DNA of 64,000 nucleotides, from assembly GCA_036346275.1 (NCBI GenBank), contig CM070711.1, positions 64,829,078 to 64,893,077 on the forward strand. The letters run 5' to 3'. A program made the translations under genes and the position numbers. Below are positions 12,225-22,601 of the stretch, piece by piece. The DNA comes from Otatea glauca (Eukaryota > Streptophyta > Magnoliopsida > Poales > Poaceae). Each line of letters opens with the position of its first letter. Positions within the stretch are counted from its first letter, which is position 1. A model generated the notes under the pieces. The model saw only the letters and a program-made list of their open reading frames with translations, was not told the origin of the DNA and made no database searches.

Positions 12225-13022
12225 TTGTTCTCTCCGCCCGCCCCCCGCGGCCCCGCTTGCCCCCTCCCGATCGAAGCAGCCCTCTCCCCGGTGGTGGCTG
12301 CGTGCAGAGGGGACGGAGATGGGGCGGCAATGCAGGCGCTACGGCGGGAGCTGGCGCCTCTGGATTGGGCAACGGCAGACCACCTCTCATGTCGTGGCAT
12401 CACATGCGCGGGAGCCGGGGGCGCGGTCACCGCGATCGATCTGTTGCGCCGGGGGCTCCGCGCTACTTCTCGACGGCCGATGGGCTCCACGCGATGGCAT
12501 GGCTCGACCTCTCCTTCAACGCGCTCAGTAGCCGCTTCCCTAAGGCGCTCGGTCAGTGTGGCCGAGCTCCAAACCCTAGATATAGCGACGGCGGCGGTGA
12601 GGACTCTGACCAAGCCCTCAGCCCTGGCGGCGGCGAAGGCGTGGGCCGCGACCACATCAAAGTCCGCCTCCTGTGCGCGGTTCTCGCACACCTCTGAGAA
12701 CGCCCACCCCAACATCCTGAGTTCCACGCCCCCGATGGCGTCGAAGCCCGCCAAGTCCCCCGCCACCGCGTCCAAGCCTGCCTCCGCCAGGAAGAAGCCC
12801 TCCACGCCGGCGCGCGCCCCGCCGCAGGAGAGGCGGTTCCTCGTGGCGAAGAAGGGCACGCGGTGGAGGCACAACGATGTGACCGGAGGGGGCGAGCTCT
12901 ACTTCGACAAGTGCCGTGAGGCCGCCCACGAGGCGTTGCGCGCATCCCTGGAGTTCTTCTGCCAGGAGCACGCCGCATCCACTGCCGAAGAGGAGCAATT
13001 GAAAAAGGATGATAGAACGTAG
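12225..13022 (+). pseudogene. Chimeric open frame: LRR receptor kinase 5' fragment fused to an unidentified Lys/Pro-rich exon
   Basis: The open frame spans 265 codons. Residues about 35-80 read LRR-RLK N-terminal cap sequence (ALRRELAPLDW, then a CRGITC Cys pair, then AVTAIDLLRRGL). The next LRR stretch (DGLHAMAWLDLSFNAL) is in the +2-shifted frame at about 12476-12530, before the frame returns at VAELQTLDI. This resembles the PXC3/TDIF-receptor-like class, recognised from memory only. From about 12590 the sequence changes to an unknown protein rich in Lys, Pro and Ala (KPAKSPATASKPAS) ending in an acidic Cys-containing helix. The join and the frameshift point to capture of gene fragments rather than a working gene. 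The 262-codon antisense frame is a shadow. Confidence 0.55.
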
Positions 13023-13662
13023 AATCTTTACAGGAAAGCATCAAATGACATCACTTTCTAGCCCTACAGCTTGGGTTGAAACTAGGAATGAAGGTCAGTT
13101 TTCTTATTAAAACCTACAAACCTATGTCAAAATGTTTTTCATTGCCCTTGCTACAGCATAACGTGAATATGAAACATTGATAACTAGAGATTGTTTTCTT
13201 CATTTGTTGCTGTAGGCTTTGGACGTGGGCTGTGGAATAGGCTGATCATTAAGAGAAATTGTCCGATTTAGGTTTGATTAATGGGCCACAGCCCTTCCTT
13301 CATGCTTGTGATGCATTCAGTTCAAGAGTTTCGTATGCATGACTATGTATCAGAATTTCTCAATCTTTATCACTTAAAATTGTTAACCTATCGTTATTTT
13401 ATTTAGGAGAGATGGTCCCACGAAAGCTTCGTCTATTATATTGCCCTTTTTAGGTTCACCTATCATGTGCTTTTCTTTTGGAAGTAAAATGTGCCTTTTC
13501 TTTGGGAAGAGAAAAACTAAGTTCACGGTTTACTTGGAACACTATTTTCTTTATATATATATCAGCATCGAACCGTTCCATGATAAAAAAAAACTGTAGC
13601 AATCATATAAATATTAAAACTTTTCTCTTTTTTTCCTCTTGGAGGAATATGCATAACAAAAT

Positions 13663-13817
13663 GTTCTTATTAGTTAGATAAGGGATTATTGATTCTGTCA
13701 TCTTTCATTATCATTATATTACTTGGGGCTAGAAATAACTGTTCTTGTTAGTTAGATAAGGGATTATTGATTCTGTCATCTTTCATTATCATTATATTAC
13801 TTGGAGCTAGAATAACT
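13663..13817. repeat. Two-copy tandem repeat, 77-78 bp unit
   Basis: Units 13663-13740 and 13741-13817 are adjacent and nearly identical, both containing TAGTTAGATAAGGGATTATT. They differ by a few substitutions and one base. Non-coding. Confidence 0.9.
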
Positions 13818-14540
13818 GATCTTGCAATGGTTCGCTATAGCTCCACTTTAGTTACTAGATTGAACAACAACAAATACTGGATATCTAGGGGAAAGGTTAT
13901 TTGACATCACACTCCCATATCTGATTTGGTTAATTATGTTGCTGATTTTTATTCAGAAATTTAGTTAAATATGCAGCTTTTAATGCTAATATTTCTATCC
14001 TGTAATTTTTATCTTGTACTGTTTTTTTAACATTGTGGCCTTCCCATTTGGCATTCTACATATCTAGGTTTGCACTAGACAAAAGCGAGGTGTATTTTAT
14101 CACTTCTTTTATCTGGTAGCTATTATGATATTATCATTTTTTTGATTAAAAATATTGTTCTGCACTGTGATACTAATAAGTAGCATCAGTTAATGCATGC
14201 AATCATGCTGGTTTGCTTGGTTTGTTAAGTAGATGCAATTGTGTGTTTCAGCTTGTATGCTATGGTTCTCTTTCGGTATAAATGTCTATACTCATGAGTT
14301 TTTATTTTTTTTTAGTTGCAAAATTTTCCATTAGCAGAACAATTAGTCATTTCTAGAAAGTGACGACTTTAGTCAGAGGTACGTAGCAAATAATCTTAGA
14401 TGTCTATTTTAGTTTTTTCTCAAGCCTGTTATTATTATTATTATTATTTGGTTTCATGGTCTTACATATGACCCTCTTTTAATTAGCTAGTTTGCTTTAT
14501 GTGTGACAGAAAAAAAAACTATTTAGTGTAAGCTCTAGCA

Positions 14541-14569
14541 TTCCGTTGCAACGCACGCACTCTACTAAT
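14541..14569 (+). other. Second Helitron-like 3' terminus
   Basis: TTCCGTTGCAACGCACG followed by CACTCTACTAAT gives the same palindrome-plus-CTRRT layout as the end at 19361. It may end a smaller Helitron starting at 12032, or be an internal relic. Confidence 0.5.
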
Positions 14570-14698
14570 AGTACAAAATGTTCAAGACATACTGATTGTT
14601 CCATTATGTATACAATATCATTATATTCAGGTATATGGTCTCTAAGCGTTAGCACAGTACTTTGATTAAATTGATTTCAACATATATAGGATGTTCAG

Positions 14699-15675
14699 GC
14701 TCAACAATCTGATTTGAAAGGGCTAATAGGTTTGATGCCACAAAATGAGCTGGCGCTTGAAATACTGCATACATCTACAACCTTGCAAATAAGGTCCAAT
14801 TTCTACTCCTTTACAACATTTTTACAAGTTTCACTTAATACTTATAAAAAAGATCCAATCATGCTTCACTAATTAAGATTTTAATCCTCATAATCACCTT
14901 TTAGCCCCATAATTACCCTCAGGACCCTTTCAAGTACACAAGTACACTAAGTGCACGATCTGGACTGTACAAGCTATAACCATGTAGTCTAAATCATGTT
15001 TAGTAGCTCTTTTTCCAGATGTTTTTTGGCTACAGCGAACCCACTTGCTAGCTTGCTGACATGGAACTTAAGGGATAAAAGGATTATGATGACTGCAAAT
15101 CAATTTTCTCAAGTTGGCTCATAACTCATGTAGTTTCATATACAAGAGGTATAATAGGGGCGCCAAAATGATGCCCCACTGCCCCATGGTGGTTATTGGA
15201 TAACTTTTCTACTAGCTTTACCAATGTTGTAATCTACTCAGTTGGCATATAAAAGAGAAGTTTGCATCCTTTCTTTCATAACAAACATGGAAATCTCTAA
15301 TTTGTTTATGTATATTTATCTATGGTAAATATGAATGCCAAATGATGTACAGAAACAGGAACAAATGAGATTTTTAGAAAATAAAAGGAAAATGAGAATA
15401 TACATAGGAAGGGCTGCACCATAAGTTTGTTGTGGAATGTGGATTAAATCATATGCCTAGCAGATAGGTATGTTGTGTAGCTTGGAGAGTGGCTGTTGTA
15501 TAACTCCAAGCTTGCCTTTGTACTTTAATTAGGTTTTATATCATCTTTTACACGTTAGTGATGAGCTCTCAGGATTGAACTCATGGCTGCAGTCATTTTA
15601 TGGTAAATTGAAGAGCAATGCTTCAATGCTTTCCCTCCCAATACAAGTTGCACAAATCTTGAAACAGGCGAAAGG
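14699..15675 (+). pseudogene. Two consecutive captured exons of an unidentified gene
   Basis: Exon-like block 14699-14793 lies between TTCAG and GTCC and reads AQQSDLKGLIGLMPQNELAL and on, ending with two bases of a codon. Block 15559-15675 follows an AG and is bounded by GTAAG. It starts with one base that completes that codon and reads SDELSGLNSWLQSFYGKLKS and on. The phase agreement and open frames suggest genuine neighbouring exons separated by a 765-bp intron. I do not recognise the protein; it looks helical and cytoplasmic. No start or stop is present, so it is a fragment within the Helitron. Confidence 0.5.
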
Positions 15676-16381
15676 GTAAGTAATCACCATCTACCATTCA
15701 TTCATGCTTTAATATTTGTGCAACTGTCAAAAAGAAAAGCATGGAAGCACCTCTCTAAATTGAATTATAGCATAAGCGTGTTTTTTTTCCTTATCAGATA
15801 TGAAAAGCCTCGTCACGTAAAGTACCATTTTAATTCTTTTTATGCAATTTAGTGCAGACCTTGTGGAAATAATGCTTCTGATTTTTGAAGATTTCAAATG
15901 AAGCTTTTTCTACCTGTATCTGACCAGCGTTGTCCATCTGCTTATGTGTCCTAATATAGACAATAGCAGAACCGTGTCATTCGTTGACATATCAATAGGT
16001 TAAGAAAAAGGAGTCCCTATGTGTTAAGATTCTAAAACTGTTATCAAAGATGACAACACAACAAGAATAAGTGTAGTGTAAAGAGAAAAAAATAGTAAGT
16101 TGACATCAAGAAGTTGCCCTTTGTGAGCATTAACCAAGTTCCATATATTTTCACCAAAAAAAAATTCAGCCCTTGATTGATGGAACTACTTCATATTTGC
16201 AGTGTGGTGGATGAACTGTGAAAGATGCTTCATCAAGATTTGTGGACCCCTCTCCATTAGACGATCGTCCCAAAGTGTGATACGGGGTCAAAACTTGCAT
16301 GTCATGTTGATGTTCAGTCGAGTTCCAGCGGCAAAGAGATCCTAAAAATTACGGTCGGCTCACTGTAAATAGAAACCGACC

Positions 16382-17289
16382 ATGAAGGGAGAAGTTCAAG
16401 GACCGTCAAGCCAAAGTAATACTTGCATATCGACAAGTGGTATAAGGCTAAGAGAGCACCGCCATCGCGCAAGCCGATTCACAAGCCAAAGCCAACTTTC
16501 TCTCAGTTGTTGGGAAAATATGAAAGGAGAAATAATAGGCCGTGTTATCCTGCATGTCGGCCAGATAATCTGTATTGGCCTGATAACTTGGAAAACGCTC
16601 ACCAACAATGCCACTTTTGGTAGTTTTGTTGGGAGAGAGGGTCAGCTCTGTCGTCACCGTATACATATCCGATGGAACATTATCCTCATCAAGGTGACTG
16701 GTAAAGGTGATCGGCTAAAGATAGAATATCTAAGCTAATACAAGATCGTTCTGATAAAAATCATAAAAGACGGGTCTATCAAAGGATTTCCACGCCAAAC
16801 CAAACGCAAGCACAAGCGAAAGAGGGGTCAAGCTTTATGGCCCACGTTAATCTGGTGGGAAAGGTACGTAAGCCGATTGAACCTAAACCTAGGTGGTGTC
16901 CTCCAGAGCTTAGCTGGTCACAACGTAGACGTCTTCAAAGACTAAGGACCCAGGAGATGAGAGAGGCCGAGCAAGAAAAACAAAGAGACCAAGCGTTCGA
17001 TGAGCTCCAGCTGATTAAGACTATTAAAAAGGAGTAAAGGAGAAATGAACCGGTTGAAGAAGAGTTTGATTCAGCCGATGATTTGGATTCACCTGTGATT
17101 CAGGATGATACTCCACCTCCGATGGACATCAACATGATGTTCATATTGCTGGCCGAATTCAAAATAAGGACTATGTTGGCCAAAGAGACATTTGCTCAGT
17201 TGTGTTTAGGGGCTCAAGAAGCAGTTTTTGGGAAGCCTCAAGATGATCATCGGCATCTGAAGCCATTATACTTAAAAGGTTATATGAAT
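16382..17289 (+). pseudogene. Ty3/gypsy gag-protease junction fragment
   Basis: Plus-strand segments read HIDKWYKAKRAPPSRKP then FSQLLGKYERR (about 16426-16520); MAHVNLVGKVRKPIEPKPRW and RRRLQRLRTQEMRE (16837-17037); and MDINMMFILLAEF, then AQLCLGAQEAVFGKP and LKPLYLKGYMNN (17119-17290). These match the gag C-terminus/protease approach of grass gypsy polyproteins. The reading stops just before the protease active site would be expected, where sequence switches to the repeated zinc-knuckle block. Stops and frame changes occur. No LTR is attached. Confidence 0.65.
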
Positions 17290-17538
17290 AATTATGTTGT
17301 AGTTGTGGTGAATATGGACATGCTTTCCCCAGGTGCCCTAAGACTATTTAAAATGGTAATCCTCATATATTCATCTTATATAGCTTCGGTTTCAGTACTA
17401 CTGTATACTTTCCAGTAGTATAGTCCTTATCTTCGTAGTATTGTATGCTTTTTGCCCAAAATCTCTTACCTGTCTAGCAAGCAATGCCATGTTATGCTCG
17501 TTTGGGACAATGAATTTTATAGGATTCTTTTGGGAATT
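17290..17538 (+). repeat. Duplicated block with CCHC zinc knuckle, copy 1
   Basis: Reads CCSCGEYGHAFPRC from 17295, a CX2CX4HX4C knuckle, then PKTI and a stop. The following non-coding 190 bp are also shared with copy 2 at 18771-19018, so the duplication spans knuckle plus downstream intron-like sequence. Confidence 0.8.
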
Positions 17539-17669
17539 TTATAGGATTCCTATGCGTGACAATAAAATTCCTCTAGTTCAGGGAGTTAATGGTGCATTTT
17601 TCATGTAAACATAGTGATAAGGTCCTCTTCGGAGTTCGTATTAACCGTGTTTATTGTATGGCGACTAAA

Positions 17670-18545
17670 TGGAGTTGAAACTTTTGATGAGGGCTACTTC
17701 CAGACCAGCGAAGAATCAGAGTAGTTCAGAAGTGAATACGAGATGCGGTGAATTAAATAGGAAGGTTTCTGTTCATGGAAGAATTGTTATGTTGATCAAA
17801 TGCATTCCCGAATTCATATATTAAAAAAATTATGCCAGACAGTACATGCTGCTACACACCTGCAAAATTGATTTCATTTCACCTAAAAAAATTCTTTTCG
17901 ACTGGTCCAACGCAGCTGCTGATTTACAGATTACCTTGTCAAATGTGATATGCAGGATGAAGGGCTGAACATCATTTCTGAAGGTCTGTACACACTGAAA
18001 AATTTGGCAAAGGACATGAATGAAGTTTGTTTTAGATGCATGTAGCTTCTTTATTGATTAAATTAGATTGATTCTTTGCTTGCATTAAGTCAAAGCTAAA
18101 ATTATTCATGTAACCTTAACTCTCTGCTGGCATTAAGAACTAAAATTGTTCATGTAATTCAGCAAGAATTGGATAGGCAGGTCCCTTTGACGGATGAGAT
18201 TGACTCCAAGGCTGACTTTTTAGTTTTTTGTCTTTTCAAAATAATTGTTATCATAATGTCCATAGTTAAAGTTGAAAGAAATGCATGTGCATAATTTTTG
18301 CAGGTGGATAAAGCTAATACAGAGCTAAGAAAGACTAATGTGAGGCTAACAGAAGCTGTCAACCAGGTGAGCAGTTGGTTTTGTTGAAACTTGAAGTCTT
18401 AATTTACAACTTAACTGTCGTTGCAGTGTTGTTAGTTTTACTGACAAATCTGGGTGTTGTTCGGCTTCAATCGACTAAAAACTTCACAATTGATATCATA
18501 TTGATTTGCATCATTCTTGGCATTGCTGCATACCTCTACAAGTAA
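17670..18545 (+). pseudogene. SYP71-type Qc-SNARE pseudogene, 3' five exons
   Basis: Five exon remnants match the C-terminal half of plant syntaxin-of-plants 71, an ER/plasma-membrane Qc-SNARE. About 17675-17757 reads FDEGYFQTSEESE, stop, FRSEYEMR; 17956-18024 reads DEGLNIISEGLYTLKNLAKD and on; 18163-18210 reads QELDRQVPLTDEIDSK; 18304-18366 reads VDKANTELRKTNVRLTEAVN and on; 18462-18545 reads QSTKNFTIDI then ILICIILGIAAYLYK and stop, the membrane anchor. In-frame stops occur at 17722, 17749 and 17758. One donor is GC and the last acceptor lacks AG. The N-terminal half is absent. Intron-exon layout is retained, so it was copied from genomic DNA, fitting Helitron capture. Confidence 0.82.
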
Positions 18546-18770
18546 GTGTTCATCACTTTTATCGATCACTACGTGTTATATGTTTGAGTTATTATCTGGT
18601 TTCCTTAATGAAATAGGTGGTTCTCTCACTTTCTCATAAGAAAAATGTCAGTTAGTTTAATGCCTATTCCTTGATTTTCGAAGATTCAAATTTACTATCT
18701 TCTAACAATGTAATAGTATTGTGTCTTTTCAAATTTGCTCCCTGTGACAGAAGTGAAGGGAATTTAAAGA

Positions 18771-19018
18771 AATTATGTTGTAGTTGTGGTGAATATGGAC
18801 ATGTTCTCCCCAGGTGCCCTAAGACCATTTAAAATGGTAATCCTAATATATTCATCTTATATATCCAGTTCCAGTACTATATACTTTACAGTGGTATATA
18901 TAATCCTTATATTCGTAGTACTGTATGCTTTTTGACCAAAATCTCTTACCTATCTAGCAAGCAATACCATGTTATGCTTGTTTGGGACAATGAATTTTAT
19001 AGGATTCTTTTGGGAATT
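18771..19018 (+). repeat. Duplicated block with CCHC zinc knuckle, copy 2
   Basis: Near-identical to 17290-17538. The knuckle reads CCSCGEYGHVLPRC. The two copies lie either side of the SYP71 fragment, so that fragment is bracketed by a direct repeat of about 250 bp. Confidence 0.8.
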
Positions 19019-19361
19019 CATTATTTCACATGAAAAAAATCATGCATTTCAAATGAGATATTTTTTTATAACCTTATCTACTATTCAGTGTGTTTATACA
19101 TAAGCAGTACTTATGTGCATCTAAAATTTGCAAAATATTTTGTAACATGAGGGCCTTCAGATTGCAAAATTAAAGATAATTTTAGGCTCGAGTTTGTAAA
19201 CAGGTGTTTGAAATTTGTATGCTTAGATGAATTGATTTAAACATTCAACCATTGCACATTCAGATTGAATAGTATCATTCAGACAGGGTTAGTACTATTT
19301 ACAAAGAAATTTTTTTCTCGCAAATTGAGTTTTCGTTGCAACGCACAGGCACATGACTAGT

Positions 19362-19452
19362 AAATATTTAAAAAGATATCGATAGTCAAAGTTTTGAAAG
19401 TTTGACTACACCTATATCTAAAACAACAACTATTTGTGACTAGAGGGAGTAT
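19362..19452. mobile_element. 3' half of a Stowaway-like MITE
   Basis: Contains AGTCAAAGTTTTGAAAGTTT and ends GACTAGAGGGAGTA, the right-hand end usual for Stowaway/mariner MITEs in grasses. The left half is missing where the Helitron end abuts, suggesting that the Helitron inserted into or carried away the rest. Confidence 0.5.
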
Positions 19453-19462
19453 AAAGGTGACA

Positions 19463-19830
19463 TATCAGTTGAAAATTATTTTTATCGTGTAAACTCCGTG
19501 AAAACCATATGTACAAGTTTTCAAAAATTCTCAAAAAGTAATCATACATAGGAGAGACGAGTTTCTACAACTCTGTAAAATTTGAAGACTAAACTCAATC
19601 ACGTTTAAAATATATGAAAAGGACAATTTCAGTCTAAATAGTGCATTTCATGTTCATCACTATACACGTAGCTGCTCGTCGATTTCATATCTCTCAAATA
19701 CGACTGTGTTTGGTCTTCAAATTTTACAAGATTGTAGAAGCTAACCTCTCCTATGTATAGTAATTTTTTGAGAATTTTTACAAATAGTTTTTACAGAATT
19801 TACACGATAATAGTGGTTTGCACCTGATAG
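19463..19830. mobile_element. Foldback-type element with about 120-bp inverted arms
   Basis: The left arm from 19463 (TATCAGTTG, ATCGTGTAAACTCCGTGAAA, CATACATAGGAGAG) matches the reverse complement of the right arm ending at 19830 (CTATCAGGTG, ATCGTGTAAATTCTGTAAAA, TATACATAGGAGAG) over roughly 120 bp with scattered differences. The centre is about 90 bp. No coding sequence. It lies 340 bp upstream of the ERD7-like TATA box. Confidence 0.75.
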
Positions 19831-20170
19831 TCTAAACCACCTGGCTTGAATCCTTTGATATTAAGCAAAACTGTAGAAAAAAATCTAGCCGTGTAAATGG
19901 GCAGTTCATCCTTTCGTTCTCTTTTGCGAAAGAAATTGTAAGTTCTACGTAACATTGATCGAATGTTTGGGCTTTGGACCGTAGTTATTCCAATATCATC
20001 CCCTAACGTGTAGGCGCATATATTAACCCTGAAGAATGGAATAAAGGCGCCGGCCGCAAAGGAATGAGAAAGCACGACCAAGTTGCAATGGAATGCTATT
20101 CCATGCCCCTCTTTTGTCCGTGTTTTTCGGCTATCTGATACATGCCTCTGAAAGCAACTCAGCCTGTGCC

Positions 20171-20178
20171 TATATAAT
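20171..20178 (+). promoter_or_regulatory. TATA box of the ERD7-like gene
   Basis: TATATAAT, 58-65 bp before the ATG at 20236, a normal plant spacing with a short leader. Confidence 0.65.
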
Positions 20179-20235
20179 GGCTCGGCTCATCGAAACCTCA
20201 GCTCTGAATCACTCGTGTGTGTATAGCAGCTAAGC

Positions 20236-21832
20236 ATGGGCTGCTGTGGCGCCATGTCCTCGACCTCCAGGCCGAGGGGGGGCATCCGGGAGGAGGCGCT
20301 GCTCCGCATCCCCGGCGCGTCGGTGCACCTCATGGCCGCTGACTCCGAGGGCCCCGTCGAGCTCGCCCGGGGTGACCTCTCCGTCGTCAGGATCACCAAG
20401 GACGACGTGGCCGTGGCGACCGTGGTGCGCGTCGGCCGCGACCTCGGCTGGCCGCTGACGAGGGACGAGCCCGTGGTCAAGCTCGACCGGCTGCACTACC
20501 TCTTCACGCTGCCGGACAAGGACGGCACGTTCCTCAACTACGGCGTCTCCTTCGCCGCGGCCGACGCCGCGCTTCTGGCGTCCCTCGACGCGCTCCTCAA
20601 GTCCAACGCCTGCTTCTCCGCGCCTTCGGCCGTGCCGTCGAGGAGCTCCAGGCCGCCGCCGTCGTCGGACGGCTACTGGAACGACTTCGCGCCGAGGATA
20701 GAAAGCTACAACGGGGTGCTCGCCAAGGCGATCGCCACGGGCACCGGCCAGCTTGTCAAGGGCATCTTCATGTGCAGCGAGGCCTACGCCAGCCAGGTAC
20801 TCCGGTCTCTGTCCTTCCTGTTTGTTCAGACAAGCCCAGTGCAAAATGGTTATTCATGGTTCTGTCTTGTGTTTCTTGCAGGTTCAGAGGGGAGCCGATC
20901 TGATTCGTCCTCAAGCAGCCGGCGGAGCGAGCAACCGATTCGGCGGCACGGGTGGAGCTGACCGGAGCGGCCAGGCGAGCACGAAGCGCGGTGGAGTCAA
21001 CAATAGCCTAAAGAGGTAACTGAACTAGCTAGCGCCCATCCTGCCCTGCTTGTCTGAATTACTACTTGTACTGGCTGATGCTACTGGCTATCTCTGCTGG
21101 CCTTGGTTGTTGTTCAGGGTCAGGAAACTGTCGGAGATGACCGAGAAGATGAGCCAATCGTTGCTGGATACGGTCATCTCGGTGACGGGGTCCATGGCCG
21201 CGCCGCTGCTTCATTCCAAGCAAGGGAGAGCCTTCCAAGCCACCGTTCCCGGAGAGGTCATTCTGGCTTCTCTTGATGCCATCAGTGAGTGCCCTGCAAA
21301 CGCGAGCTGATCGAACCTTGCTACACGATCAGATCAATCGTTTTGGGTTGAAAATATTGCTCGGTTCGTCTGCCTCGGCTGAATACACAGACGATGCTTA
21401 ATGTTCAGCAAAGGAGGAACAGAAAATAGGAAAAGTGCAAGGCTTTTTTTTATATATAATTTTTACATTGGTTGCCTTCCTGTGACAGATAAAGTTATGG
21501 ACGCGGTAGAGGCTGCTGAGAAGAGATCACTTGCTGCAACTTCCAATGTTGTTGCTGGTGCAGTGTCTAAGAGGTAAGAAGTGCTACTTGAGCATTACAC
21601 ACACGAGCATCTAAAGCTCAGATCGATTCAGCTTTTGGGACTCGGCCAGCCATTGATTAGCTTCTTTTGTAGGTTTGGAGGGAGCGCAGGGGAGGCGACT
21701 GAGGACGCGTTCGCGACGGCCGGTCACGCCGTGGGAACGGCGTGGAACCTCTTCAAGATACGGAAGGCCGTCACACCGTCGTCCTCCCTCCCTGGGAGCA
21801 TGGTGAAGAACGCCGTCAGGAACAGAAACTGA
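20236..21832 (+). CDS. ERD7: ERD7-like senescence/dehydration-associated protein, 5 exons, 368 aa
   Basis: Exons 20236-20796, 20882-21015, 21118-21284, 21489-21573 and 21673-21832; all GT-AG, total 1107 nt, phases close. The N-terminal half (MGCCGAM, then a beta-rich region with VHLMAADSEGPVELARGDLS) is the plant-specific part of EARLY-RESPONSIVE TO DEHYDRATION 7 relatives. The C-terminal half from about residue 170 (ESYNGVLAKAIATGTGQLVK; TVISVTGSMAAPLL; AGHAVGTAWNLFKIRKA) is the senescence/spartin-associated domain. Such proteins are linked to membrane-lipid remodelling and lipid droplets under cold and drought; that role is family knowledge, not visible here. The MGCC start could be lipid-modified. 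Exon 1 is very GC-rich, as in many grass genes. It appears intact. Confidence 0.9.
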
Positions 21833-22165
21833 CGCTCTGGTCTGCATCCACAGCACAGCGACAATGCCAGTGTGCAGAGGCCAGAGAGATAACATGTACA
21901 CTGATTGTGCTGGGCAGGAAGGAAGATTATGTACTTCTAATGCCCGTGCGCAGGATGATCATGTACTGGCACTACTAATGCTCGTGCCTATTGCATGTAC
22001 GAAACCAAATGAAGACATACTACAAAAATGATAACTTTACTATTTAAAATGTTTCTGCTGCACGCTTTAGCTTCAGTACCCTGTGATGTGATACAAAAGG
22101 ACAGAGCAGTCAGCATGGATCGACCTACATAGATCAGAGCACTGGCTGTCGTTGCAAGAAACTAT

Positions 22166-22394
22166 GCCCCTGTTTGGTAGAACTCCAGATTCTAGCTCCA
22201 TCTCAGATCTGAATCCTGTAGGCTAAAATAAATAGAATTAAGTTTATATTTTTAACCTAAAATTAAATAAAATGACCTACCTAACCACTCTTAATATACC
22301 CACAGATCCAACTTCACAAATCTATGGAGCTACAAATACCTAACTCCACCAGATCCATGAATCTGGTGGAGCTAGAACCGTACCAAACAGGCCC
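22166..22394. mobile_element. MITE, about 230 bp, relative of the outer element at 38525-42760
   Basis: Left GCCCCTGTTTGGTAGAACTC and right (read inward) GGGCCTGTTTGGTACGGTTC are inverted ends. An internal inverted AGCTCCACCAGAT...ATCTGGTGGAGCT lies near the right end. The reverse complement aligns along its length with the 38.5-kb element, including AAAAATATAAACTTAATTC. No coding capacity. Confidence 0.75.
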
Positions 22395-22601
22395 TGTATA
22401 AAGCATTGCTTCATTACAACCTGAAAATAGTGTCGAAAGTCTAACTAAGAAGGAAGACAACTTTGACAAGAATGCAGGCTGAGCACACTCAACCAGGTAC
22501 ATTTACAGAACAATAAATATAGGCGTGAACGAGTGAAGTGGATAAACATAAGAGAAATCAGCAAATCACGCAATAATTTCCATGAGAAAATAGGTTGGCT
22601 T

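Larger units (their letters stand above)
12032..19361 (+). mobile_element. Probable gene-capturing Helitron, about 7.3 kb
   Basis: The 5' end reads A|TCTCTATCTCTATTACTT, resembling Helitron TC starts. The 3' end reads CGTTGCAACGCACAGG then ACATGACTAGT (19333-19361): a short palindrome followed by CTAGT, the CTRRT terminus typical of grass Helitrons. Neither terminal inverted repeats nor a target duplication are visible, as expected for the class. The base after CTAGT is A rather than the usual T. The interior carries pieces of several unrelated genes, mostly on +, with intron remnants, the usual Helitron cargo. No Rep/helicase gene is present, so it would be non-autonomous. An alternative 3' end at 14569 means two elements may be joined or nested here. 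Confidence 0.6.

Noticed and set aside
12086..12874. 262-codon open frame on the minus strand
   Set aside because: It is antisense to the LRR-like and Lys/Pro-rich fragments, which carry recognisable motifs on the plus strand. High GC makes long antisense frames likely.
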